Below are positions 32,843 through 44,874 of a stretch of 64,000 bases of DNA, in pieces. The DNA comes from Morchella semilibera. Lineage: Eukaryota > Ascomycota > Pezizomycetes > Pezizales > Morchellaceae. The position numbers were made by a program, and so were the translations under genes. The DNA is taken from the NCBI GenBank assembly GCA_009192285.1, contig CM018603.1, positions 3,588,588-3,652,587 of the forward strand, given 5' to 3'. The notes under the pieces are model-generated. The model saw only the letters and a list, made by a program, of their open reading frames with translations. It was not told the origin of the DNA and searched no databases. Every line of letters starts with the position of its first letter. Within the stretch, counting starts at the first letter, position 1.

Positions 32843-35800
32843 CACAAGTCGGACGTCGCTGAGGGGAGATGAGGAGGGGAATAATCGCTAAGGCCTTGGT
32901 TGCTGTTATTGGCTGAAGCAACAGATCAAGGTAGCCAGGATGCCCTAGTGAGTGAGACTTGAACAATGTTGGATTTGGGAGTAGGGGAGACCGGAAGGAC
33001 TAAGAATGGCCGAGTAAGGGATGCGTAAGTAACAGTGGGGCAGCCGCAAACCCCAAACAAGCCCAAATGACGGCTATCGATGGACAGTCGATGAGAGCGT
33101 CACGATGTCTATTGGATGGTTGGTGGGAGGGGAGGGGAGGGGAGGGGGGGGGTGATGGTCGATAACGGAGGAGAGTTAAAATGAGGTGAGTTGAACAAGC
33201 GCAGCAGCAGCGTCGAGGGGTAAAGGGGGGTGGTGATGAGTGGTTGTGCTTGTGCTTGTGCTGAGCGGTAGGTATGGGTTTATTCGCAGCCCTGAGCGGC
33301 AGCACCCTGGACAGAGACGTCGACCAGATTGGTTTCCGCAACGCCGAGCGGAGAAGAGCAGCCGCTTGGAGCAAAGGACTGAAGAAGGGAAGGCTTGGTG
33401 AAGGAGCGAGGCCAATAGCCCGTAGCAGCAATAGCAACAAGCTGATGACTGCTTGACTTGACTGAGATTCACACAGACAGCAACCAACAACTCACAGGCA
33501 ACAGCTGATGATCCCGTGGAGGTAAAAAAATAATAATATCTTTTACTTGCGCCGTCTCTGCTGTTCATTCTTTCTTTTCTTTCTTTTCTTCCTTTATTTT
33601 CACTACTTCTTTGCTTCTTTTAGCCCTGTTGTTCTTTTTACCCCCCTCGTCACGGTACTTGAACGAGATGGGATCAATGAGATGACGAACAACATCAAGG
33701 GAAGAGAAATTTCACCTGGTCACTCAATCACCAAATTCCATCAGTAATTCGGCCTATCCATATGCGGTTCAGAAGCACGGTCTGCGTCCCTTGTGAGGTC
33801 GAGTGCCCAAGTCTTTGCCAAATGCCCCTGCGTCTCAGAATGTAGAGTACTCAAGGTATCTTTCCAATGTATGTATCCCTCCAGTTGCCTACATGTTCTC
33901 TATTCTACCTTCTTCGCCCACGCGCGCGCGCTGCTACCTACTTAGGTTTGTACTGAGCGCCCTAGTTAGGCAACTGTGCGCCTACATTCGTTTCAATTGC
34001 TCAAAAAAATAAAAAAAAAATAAAAAAAAAAAAAGGAACAATCCAATTGCAATCTGCCCTCCTCAGGTACATGCGTCATTCTGCTGAATCCTATGCTGCT
34101 GCCGTATACTTTGTTTTCCCTGCGATGCCATCATCAACTGCACAAAAGAAACGAAGGGGAAAAAAAAAACCCAAAGAGAAAACTCCCGTTTGTCCCTTCT
34201 CATCCTCTCACCTTCCGCTTGTGCCCCTCTAGTTTAAACACATCACTCTATCATGATATGATGCCTCCGCGCCATATGTGTGATATGTCTTCTTTGGCGG
34301 CGAGGCCTGCAAGCCACTCCTCATGTATCACTGGTCTCCTTGCACTGCATCAATCAGCACACGCACCTCGTTTTCCCTCCTTGGGTGAAGGGTATGGTGA
34401 CTTTTACAGTCCCGGCCACATTGATTGAAGCAGGGGTGGGGGGGGCGTCGCGGCGCAGATAATCTAAAGCACGTTTTCTAACTATTCCAAAGCGAAAGAG
34501 GCAAATCGACATCAATATCAAGAGTTTCACTGTGAAATAAATAATAAAAAAAAACCTAACCTCAACCGATATCCCAAACCCTCTAGCCACTACGAGGATT
34601 CCTAAATCGCTCAATCGCTGATGTTTCCAAGTCTCGAGCTTTTGGGTCTGCTGGGGATAGCCCGCAGGAATTAGCTATTTTTCAGTGGTTTAGTCCCTAG
34701 GCAAAGAGGCTCGTTCTTTCTGACGGGGCTTTCAACGGTCGATATTTGACCAGGATTCTTCAGATCGTTTCCACCAAACGGCTGCCTCTTGTCACTCCCA
34801 CTAACGGAGACAGGATGGCTAGTCTTCTTGACACTTTCCCAGAGGCCGGGGTGGCAGGCTGTCGTAATGCGGACATATTTTTCTTACTTTTTCTCTGGTT
34901 TTCTTGAAGCGCTTTGACGCGTTGAAGAAGGTCGAAGGAAGCCGAACGGAACAAGATGACAAGATGGCACACGTTTTTTTTGTTTTTGTTTTTTCCTTTT
35001 TCTTCAACAATCGATGCCCCTCTACTTTACATATCCATCAACCCCCGGCGGGGCAGTCGAATTCGATATCCAGCCGGAACAAACATGGCAGGCCGGAAGT
35101 CGCCATGGCAGTTTCTGCTTCTACCCTCTGCTTCTGCTTCCTGCTTCTGTTCTACTTCACCTGAGAGCTCAACAAAATTAAGACAGCATCGTATCGACAA
35201 CCGGTGCTCCGTCTGCACCTAGCTCGATGTCGAACCCTTCTGTTTCATCGCGATTCATCGTTTCGTGCCCTGCTCTCATTACTGCCCGACACTTCAAAAT
35301 ATGCATAATGACATCTATTAACATCTCGCGGAGTTCCTTCCCTCCCTCGTCCTCGGCTTCCTCCCGAGAGCCACGATGCACCAGCCAGCCATCCAAATGA
35401 AACACCTGCATACCCTACTTACCATATACTTGCTCGGTGCACAACGTACGTACGCTGCCGAGCTGACAGCGTGAAGTAAGAAAATACTGGTTCGCACCAA
35501 AAATGATGTACTCTCAATCCAAATTGGCCAACCTCATTTTTCAAAATTGTCCCGAGTTGGGGAGCGCGATTCGGATTGGGGTCCCGGTCATCCGAAGTCA
35601 CCCGTTGTAGATGTCTGCAAAAAGATTTTATTCCTTAAAAAAAAAGTTATCTTATAGATTTCTTTCTTTTTCTTTTTTTCCTTTTTTTTTTTCTTCCTTT
35701 CAACGTTATCGAGTATTACGGGGAGGTCTCACGATCCCGATCTACGAAGTTCTCTGTGGCTTTTTTTTGCCTAGCTTCGTTCACTCCTCCATGGGTAAGA

Positions 35801-37697
35801 TTTGAGGCGTTCATTCTCGAAGCTCCTCCCATGTGGCATGTAGAAGATTCTCACATGCACCCAGAGCTCCACTCCAATCTCCTCTACTCTGCTCCACATA
35901 TAGTAGAGTAGAGATGGAGTACACAGACTGACTGACAGGGCGCCTAACCCATATCAGAACGGTTTGCTTATACTCAAAACCAGATCGGCACTTTCCACCT
36001 ATCCTACTCCATACCCATACGGGAATTGTGTGAAGGAACCATCTGCTGCTCAAGTCGGCAGATTGTCATACATTACACATCCAGAGTGCAGAAAAATATT
36101 TATGTGCCTCATCCGTACCTAGATTTTTTTTTCCTCTTCATCCAATGTTGTACTATTGTAGGGCACGACTTTACCGTTTAGGCTCCCCCAGATATTCGAC
36201 GCTGCAACCCTGGGACCAGCCGTTAGCGGGGCAGACCAGGCCAGGCCAGGCCAGGCCGTTAACGAGAGACCAGGATCGGATAAACTGCGGGTATGTTCAT
36301 TTTCCTTCTGCGTTACATGTGGCATTGGATTCCAGGAGTTGGGGCTGGGACGTACACATTAGGATTCTAGATGGGATGCTCGAGACGAGAGCGAGAAGAC
36401 CCTTATCTTGTTTTTCGCAATTGGAAGCGCGGAATTAACCTTTTCCCTTTCCTTTGCGGATATCTCTGCCTATCTGCTTGTTTTTGTTTTGTTGCCTACC
36501 TTGTCTTGCCAATGGAATACTGGGAGTATCAAAAAAGACCTGAGGTATAACATCGAAAACAGGATACCCGGGGCCCCCCCCGCGCCGGCGCAGAACATTC
36601 CTCTCCGGCGTACAAAGGGTCCACAAAACAATTTAAATGAAAAAAAATGAAAAAAAAAAAAAACGAAAAAGAAAAAGAAAAAGAAAAGAAAGAAGGGTCC
36701 AGTATACGTACATACATCAGTAAACAAACCAGATCTCAGATCTCCACCCCCTTCATCCCGACCCCAGTAACCACCACCTTCGTAATCATCCCAACCCCCC
36801 TCCTCTTCCAGACGTCTTCTCTTCATAATCAAGCCGAACGCTCCGGCCTGGCGGTAGCTAGAGAGAGAGCATGGTGAATAACTGACCGCACGCGCGCCGA
36901 CAACTGCGATTATGACGACCTACGGAATTGTATTGCAATTCGGGCCGGGCCAGATGCCAATACCTATCGGCACCATGACGCAGTGGCCGAGGGACGACAA
37001 AAAGATAAGGTGGGGGAATTGGGGCTAGGGAGGGTGAAAGGAAGGGAAGGGAAGGGAGCACGCGGTAGGTAGGTATTTAATATACTCTAGGCTCGCTCGC
37101 TGTTCAATCCCATCCCCCCCATCCCTCCCACCCCCGCATCCTCGAGCGGGATTTATCTCGGAGCAAGCGGGGGATGGAGGAAAGAGCGGGGAGGTATCCC
37201 TGGGGGGGTTGATTGGTGATTCCGTAGACCTGGGAGGGAGAGGAGAGTACCTTTAGGTCTCGAAATAAGAGCCCGGGTTCAATGCAAACGGACAGAGCAA
37301 TAGGTGTTAGATCTGACCTTTGGGCCCAGGCTATTCTTTTTAGAACTAACGATACTCTAGAGTATTATGGGGTGTCAAAAATAACAAGCAAATGGCCTAC
37401 AACAACCAAATTTTGAAAGTACCACCCTTGGGCCCGTATTAAAACCCTAGGCCATATAACTATAGAGGATCACAGAATTGAATTCCCTTGTCTTATTTCT
37501 CTTATGGTTGCGGTGTAAGGCGATGTTGAAGTTGCATCCCCATACAAATTTTGGTTGTGAAGACCGGTTATTTTTGACAACCTACCATACTGTACTGTAG
37601 GTACATGTAGGTACATGTATGTATGTGGAAGTAGACCGCAATTGATCCGCCTTTTCTGCCTGGCTGGACTGCGAACCGCATCAAGCAAGCGTCAACC

Positions 37698-37775
37698 AAG
37701 CACCAAGCGTCAAGCATCAAGCGTCAAGCATCAAGCGTCAAGCACCAAGCATCAAGCATCAAGCAGGCAAGCAAG
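37698..37775. repeat. Heptamer minisatellite (AAGCRYC)n
   Basis: About ten tandem copies of a 7-bp unit AAGCGTC/AAGCATC/AAGCACC, with alternating variants. The tract is followed directly by CAAGCAGGCAAGCAAGCATG. It is non-coding. Confidence 0.75.
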
Positions 37776-40020
37776 CATGTAATGTATGTAATGTAATGGG
37801 TGCTGCACTGCATCCCTTTCTTTCCCGGGCGCACGAAATCCCCTCACCTCCAGGAGTAAGATACAATACATGTTATTATACATACTCTACGCTTTACCCA
37901 GGCAGACCGGGTCGTCGGTCAGTGAAACCGAGAAGGTGGAATTTGCGGGTTGAAAATGCCGCAGCAGGAGGGTGGTGGGTGTGTGGGGTGGGGGTGGGCG
38001 ATTTACTCTACTCTATGAAGTCTTGTACTGTAATTACAATACCGTATTGTATACATGTACCTACACTGGGTAACACTTTCTTTCTATCTACTACATACAA
38101 ATACCTGTATCTATATCTACGGGTTTTACCGAAACAGTTAGTGCTGGCTGAGGGCCAGCGGTGTGATTTGTTTCAGCTGGCTTAGTGTTTGGCTACATGT
38201 ATGTAGTAGAGAGGACCAGGGAAGGTTACTAACTGGGTAGCATTAGCACCTGCCCGGGTGAGAGGGAATAGTAGATGCTGTGCCCAGTGTACAGATGGTC
38301 ATGAGCGTACAGGTACCTACATGTATGTTGTATGTACAGACAGCGTAACTTCCCCCCCCCCCACCACCACCACCAACCTCAACCTCAACCCCAACCCCCA
38401 CCTCCTCCGCGACGACGACGACAACGGAGCGGTGACCTGTCGTCGATGTCGGGCAGATCTATGTCTAATACTTACATGTACTCTAGTACCTACATACAGG
38501 TACTGCTTACTGCGCCGGGCCGCCCATCTACGTACCTATACTTTTATACCTATTTGTACCTAGCAGAAGAGCATGGGATATATTATACAGAACGAGCTGA
38601 TCATTACCCATCCTCTAGCTCTTGCAATTGCTCGACTCTGGGTTTTTGGGGAGGGGGAAAAAAAAAAAAATTATGATATGATATGATATCCATCCCCAAT
38701 TGAAATCCGCCGCCCGGCACCAGCTATTTTATCCAAGCGAAGGGGAGAGGAGGATGCCTGCATACATACATGCAGACATTATCATACAATGTTCTTGTAT
38801 GTAAAGACAGACAGACCTTTATCGGCCCCTCGGAGCTTGCTCTGATCTACCACCTCCCTTTCCCTTGTGGGCGGGTAGGTGGAGATGTTGTATGTAGGTT
38901 ACATCTAGCTACGGAGGGCTTGGTCTTCGTCTCCGGATACAAGGAAAGTTACCCCCCCCCCCCCCTCTCTCCCCGTCCAAACGTCGCAATGCCCGTCTGT
39001 GTTCAGGCTTTAATTATAAACGAGCACAGACATGGTGGTGGTGGTGGCGATGGTGATGATTGTGGAGAGATTCTACGCGCGAAACCTGGGTAGAGAGCTG
39101 TATGTAGTACACCTACAGTACCGTATATATTGAATAGACCATGTATATTATCATGGCTGCCCTTCTAGTACATGTACTAAATACCCCTCGAGACTATTCC
39201 TCTTCCACCACTACCACCACCACCATCACCACCACCACCACTTCATCATCAGTTATGTCCTGATCTTGATAATCACATATCGCGTGCTATCTTGCTATCT
39301 TTCGCTATCAATCAATCCAATCTGTTGCTATCTATCAATCGATCTATCACCCACCCACCCACCTACATGTAGTTACCCAACTACATACAACTCCAAGTAG
39401 TTAGACCTGTGCGCCCAGCATCCAAACCAGACCAGACCGCACCCCATTAATTGCGCTATGCTCCGCGCAAACAACGAGGCTCCGGCCGTCGTCCATCACA
39501 TTTAAATTCATCAGATCAAAGCAAAATCAACTTTATCGCGGGGCCGGTATGTACAATGTCGGGCAGCTGCACAGCAAATTACAGACAGATAGCTGGGAGC
39601 ATCATAAGTAGGATCGATGTATGTAAATAGAGTATGGACCCATCTCCCAAGCTATTCTCAATCTCAATCTCCATATACCCATCCACCACCACCACCACTG
39701 CACTAGCATATCATCACCATCACCCACCATCACCCGCCACATCCCATCCCATCCCCATCCCATCCATCCACCCATCCATCCCGCCATTCTGCAGGAAATA
39801 CGCAAAACATCCCTCCCCCCCGAAAATTAAAGAAGAAAAAGAAATGGAGATAAAAAAAAAATCACGGACATCTGGACGGCACTTGCAAGCTAAACTACGA
39901 TTACTTACTCCCCCCACCACCCCAAAATACAAATAATCCGAGAAACACGTACTAGTATAACCTAAGGCAGCATAAGTCCGGTCAGCAAGCCAGTCCGTTC
40001 CGAACGGCGCATCTCCTCTC

Positions 40021-40084
40021 CGGTCAGCCAGCCAGCCAGTTAGCCAGTCAGGCAGTCAGGCAGCCAGTCAGCCAGTCAGTCGGC
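40021..40084. repeat. CAGCCAGT-type microsatellite
   Basis: Interspersed CAGC, CAGT, CAGG and TAGC tetramers run for about 64 bp in a mixed 4-bp array. It lies in the gene-poor region and is non-coding. Confidence 0.7.
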
Positions 40085-42870
40085 ATGTGTTTCTCTTACC
40101 GCCCGCCAACCACCCCCCAGTCGCGGTTGTGGTTGTGGTTGTGGTTGGGGATGATGGGTTGGGGTTGAGAAGAAAGAATGGGTTGGGATGGGAGCGGAAA
40201 CAGGACGAGCGCGAATACAGAAGGAGTAGCCTTTATCGTATCTTTAAGCGCAGCGACACACACCATAGGGAGGTGGGGGAAAAAAAAAATAAAGGTACGT
40301 GGTCGTCGATGGGGGAGGAGGATCAGTGTTTTGTAACTAGAGTACAAGTACAGTAGGTGCCGTTGGGTGCAGTGCATGTAGGTAGGGTAGAATATCAACA
40401 TGTAGGTACGGTCTATGATCTATCTAGTATCTACTCTAGCTGCTAGTGTAGGTACGATGCATGTATGTACTCTACAGTATGTACATGTATGTATGTCCCG
40501 GGGTAAGTGTTGTGTTGTACATAACTTACGGGAGTTTGTCGTTATGTGGATGAGGACGATGATATATGCAGAGGTACATGTAAGTAATAAAGTTCGTGAC
40601 CCGCTCACTACAACATACATATACATGTACCCTAACAGCTAGACAATCAACTCCACTACATGATGGTCTAGTAGAATAGGCATGTTTCTATGGTGGATTT
40701 CCCGGGGGACGGGGAAAGGAAGGCCATGTGCACCGCAGAGCTGGAAATGCCCCTACTCTAGCTAGAGGGTACGGCGCGCCGGTATCGATCAGTTCGAGTT
40801 CGGACGAAGCAATGCGGAGACAGTTTAGTTCCATCTTGCTCTCTCTACCTAACTATAGTAAAGTCAAAACCCATCTTCTTAATTCATCCCTCATACCTAC
40901 TCTGCCTAGCTAGTACCCTACCTACTCGTACTCGTAAATACATGTATCTCCCCAGCGGACTCTAGCTAGATCTAGACAGATAGATGCCCACCTCTTTACC
41001 TCTCACGGCCCTCCCTCGATCCTTCTGTGACATGAAGGCACAGACAGACACAACCTCTTGCGAAAAATTTTCGAGCGAGGGAGGGGTGGGCGAAGCACGT
41101 AACTATATTGGCTCACTGGGCGGACCATATTCTCGGATCCTGGTGGGATGGATGTCTTGAAGAGTAAAAAAAAAATGTGATTTGAGAAAGAAAAAAAAAA
41201 GTTAGATACGTGGGGGAAAAAGGGAAGAGGAAAGGGCAATTGCAGCAGCAGCAGCGGCTTTCCAGAACGCGTGGGGTTTGATCTAGCGAAGAAAAACACC
41301 ACCCCCCGGGGGGGTTCGACGTGTGAAGTAGGAAATCCCAGCCCGTCAACTAGATGTTGTAGTAGTCTAGCTGTAGTTGGGTGGTTAGATTAGATTTTGG
41401 AAGTAGAGTGGGTATTCATGTAGGTAATCTAGATGGTTACTTTTGCATGGAAGATGTGGAGTAATGATATAGACATATATATTTTATTTTTATTTATGAA
41501 ATTTTTTTCCTATTGAGCATGAGTCGTGTCCCTATGAGATTCGTTGCTTTTTTTTTTTTCTTTCAGGAGATTTTTTTTTCTCCTATCTCCTACTTACAAC
41601 CCCCGTACTATTAGAGCAATATTGAGTAGAGTAGAGTAGAGTAGTTGGTACTTTAGGAAAGATCATGGAAGGACGTGTAGTAAATACATGGAAAATAGCC
41701 TAATGGGTATCCCAATAACGGAGGCAGTTGCGGAATTTCTGTTGTCGATTGATAAGTAACATGATGCATCAATGATAAATCAATATACACCACTAAGTGA
41801 GTGTGTACCTACATGATGCATAATCTTCACCAAGGTAAAAATAAGTTATACCCTGTAACCCAAGGTGGCCGAAGAAAAGAAAGAGCGGTGGCTAGAAATG
41901 TTCTCTATGCAAAACCGATACGTCTCTGGAACTACCGTTTTTGGGGATCTTAAAGCACGGGCACTAACAAGAAAAATGAATTCCTTGTAGAACCCCTGTC
42001 CCCTGTTGAGAAACCCATGTGCATAAGGAAGACTCCCCTTCACCAATTTCGTCTCGGAATTTCCACATTCTGTTTCGAAACGATGAGATCAGAAAAGGAA
42101 TATGAGCATCTGAGAGATTTGATTGACTCTTGATCCCCTCAAACAGAGTCTGGCGGATCCCGAAGGCCTGGTTTTCGGGGGGGGGGGTGGGGGGAGAGAT
42201 GTTGTTTATTACCAACTCGGCTGGTCAAAGGTAAACAAACTCCCCCATCTCCTCCCCTCCGACCACCCGGGCTTAAAGGAACTAAGCTGGGTTATGTCTC
42301 GTATGGAACTGAGACTCCAGATAAGGCATTCTGCTCTCGCACTAAACCCTAAGAGACAGGTTTACTATTCCTTGGCGGATATAGACAACACAACAGGCTC
42401 GATAGTAAAGTCACAAGACAAGGCCGCCTGCGAAAACTAACCGGAAGGGCTGGCCGCAGCTCAACTATATGGTGCGGGCAGGCCGAGGAGGGAACATGTT
42501 CTGTTCGTGCAGAAGGCGGACAGGCAGTCAGCAAAGCAGGCAAGTTAGCAGTTGCCAGCAACAGGCGAGGCTGGTTTTAAACAGCGACTTGCCAGGCAAT
42601 GCCAGCACATATGCAAATAGTGCTTGGCCGCGTAAGCTATTCCTACTTTGCCATGACTGAATTAAATACTTCTGCAACCCCGGTGTGGCAGGAAGGCTAG
42701 CGTAGGAAGGAGGGTAACTAGGGGGGTGGTCGTGATGGTTGTGATGATAGTGGTGGTGGTGTAAAAAGGTTGTTTTTTTTTTGCTATTGTAGGGGACAGG
42801 GCAGGGGGTGGAAAGGGAACAACTACATATACATAAACATGCGCGTTTTGAGTATGTACCGTACCGTTAC

Positions 42871-43077
42871 CTAGCCGTCATTCCTAGGTTTTCGCTTCGT
42901 TTGGGTGCGTTTGCGGAGACGGTAATTAGCACGTTTTCGGTCGCATAGCAGATTCTTGTTAGATCCACTCATACCCTTGGGTTTGGTGGTGGGAGTGTAG
43001 TCTCGGCCGGGGGGTTTTAGTTTATCCTCGCTTCCACCGACCAAGTCGAACCCCACGGCGGCCTCAAGCGCAGTGGA
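42871..43077 (-). CDS. Possible small coding exon with a basic C-terminus
   Basis: The frame is open from 43077 to the stop at 42871 (68 codons). It reads like a real protein C-terminus: EAAVGFDLVGGSEDKLKPPG, then GSNKNLLCDRKRANYRLRK and RTQTKRKPRND. The mixed composition and the basic, helical end stand out from the low-complexity DNA around it. A GTG but no good ATG lies in frame. Just upstream, the next frame reads MVVTQTFVSDFTPNVIHCA, from an ATG at about 43131, and would join smoothly but for a one-base offset. I could not find a splice pair to link them. It may be a small nuclear or ribosomal-type protein, a relic, or chance. Confidence 0.3.
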   Translation of the reverse strand, partial: STALEAAVGFDLVGGSEDKLKPPGRDYTPTTKPKGMSGSNKNLLCDRKRANYRLRKRTQTKRKPRNDG

Positions 43078-44874
43078 TCACATTTGGGGTGAAGTCGGAA
43101 ACGAAAGTTTGAGTTACTACCATAGGGGCTTAACTCCCCCTCCCCCTCCCAGTAGGCATCTTTTTTGAAGCGCAGGAGCAGCAGCAGCTCACTGTTTATG
43201 ACGGACCTGACATAGAGTACTTTGCACGAATTAGAGGCTCATGTACGGACAGAAAATGGGGTGGGAGGGATGGGAGGGGAGGGAGGGAGAAAAGGTTGTT
43301 ATTTTCAGGAACTGGTGTGGCACTGGATCATATACGGCGAATAAGTTATGGGTATGGGGGGGGTTTTTCTGGCCGTTAATTATCTACTAGTCTCGAACAA
43401 TATGGAAGGGGATCCGTGAGAGCTGGGGGCAAGGATGCAGATATGGTAAGGACACCTCTCATCAAGCAAATGCCTGCTGTTAAAAACGAATCACAGAAAA
43501 GCGGCCACGGCAACAGCCACACACACTCACACTCACACTCACACAGCCAGCATAAGTTACCCATCCGCATCTGCCAGAAAAGAGCGAGCAGGGTATGTAG
43601 CTGGGAGGTGGGAGGTTGTTGTTGTTGTTTTTGTCTACTTTCTGGGGGGGGGGGGGTGTGGACCATGGAGGGGTGGGAGGGGTGGGATGTAATGCCGCCT
43701 CCAGGGCCAAGTAAAGTCAGTCAGTCAGCAGAGTTCCACCCATGGAGGGGTCGAGGGGAGGATAAGTATGGGTAGGTGAGGTGGGAGGGGCTGTTCTGTT
43801 CCATGGTGGAGGTGCATCAAAGCTTTAGCTTACCTAGCTTACTCTTGGTTGTGTAGGGCCACACTACTGTTGGTCATTATTTTCGGGACGGAACCATTTA
43901 TGTGACGACTTAAAGCGGTCACCACATGTTACCCGTAGTGACTGTGGAGTAATTGAAGCGTCCACCCATCAGATCCCTCGGGTTTCCCTCCCCTAACACC
44001 TCCTTAACACCTCCCAACCATCCATTACTCCCCCTTCGCCCTCTGGCGCTCTTCCGCTTGATTTCTTCGCCTCACCCACAGACTTCACTTACACCTCGGT
44101 CATCCGAGTGCTGCTCCCTCCTCCCTCTCCAGACAGAACACAGGTACTCAAGTCCAAAAGTTGCCCAACACAGCAGCAGCAGCAAGTAACCAGCAAGACG
44201 AGCGACAGCCCCAACCCCTTTCGCTCTCGCCTCCTAGCTTGATAGCCCTCCCTCCACCTTCACCCCCTCCTGTGTCCCTCCATTTCGCTCCCCCCCCCCC
44301 CCCGCACTCCCTCGTCCGCGGCCCCCTCCAACAGCCCCAGTCCCAATTTGATACTTTTTTTTTTTAATTGTATTGCTCGTCCTCACAGCAGACTCTGCAC
44401 TTTTCCACTCGCCCCTCCATCTACCTTTCTCTCTCCATCCTTCTATACCTCCCCTCCCCCCCCCCCTTTCTTCCATGCCCCTCCTCTCTTTCAAAAATCC
44501 CACTTACCCTTCGTTTTTGTCTTTCGCTCCCTCTTACTACCCCGCCGCCCTTACGACGTCTATCGTCTTCCCTCTAATATACATAGTCCCCATTGCCCCT
44601 CCCTTCTGCCCCTTCATCCTCATTCCATCATCACCAGAGCAACAACAGTCCTTCACTCTCGGACACACACCTTCGTTAACACCCCCCCCCCACCCCCTCC
44701 CCCATACCATCATAGCTGGTCAATGAAAGGAAGCCGAATACAGTCTTAAAGACCCCTTCTCGGAATTCAACAATCCCTATAATATACACATCCCCCCCCC
44801 CTCCCGAACGATTTCAACATCGATTCTATAAAGCTTTCATTGCTTTAGCAGTCGTCCTATACACAGACAACATA
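43078..44874. other. Upstream region of the C2H2 factor gene
   Basis: No gene. The region is GT/G-rich to about 43800, with a CACACTCACACTCACACTCA microsatellite near 43520 and a G-run near 43650. Then a strongly CT-rich tract runs from 43950 to 44800, with a run of 14 C at 44290-44303 and others near 44460 and 44685. It is probably the promoter and leader of the downstream gene. Confidence 0.6.

Larger units (their letters stand above)
32843..42870. other. Gene-poor region, about 10 kb
   Basis: No gene I can support. It starts with the RasGEF promoter and leader (CT/GA-rich, G-run near 33145). Later come an A-rich tract at 34003-34033, A/GAAAAAG tracts at 36640-36690, a heptamer minisatellite at 37698-37775, a C-run with CCACCACCAC at 38350, a GATATGATAT tract at 38672, CCACCACCAC at 39200-39240, CCATCCATCC at 39740-39780, a CAGCCAGT tract at 40021-40084, and many TACATGTA/GTACCTAC words (37601, 38300, 39168, 40481). 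A 77-codon acidic frame at 35178-35411 (-) was considered and not accepted. Confidence 0.55.

Noticed and set aside
35178-35411. 77-codon minus-strand frame with an acidic C-terminus
   Set aside because: Starts with ATG and looks mildly protein-like, but has no recognised motif, neighbour or splice support.
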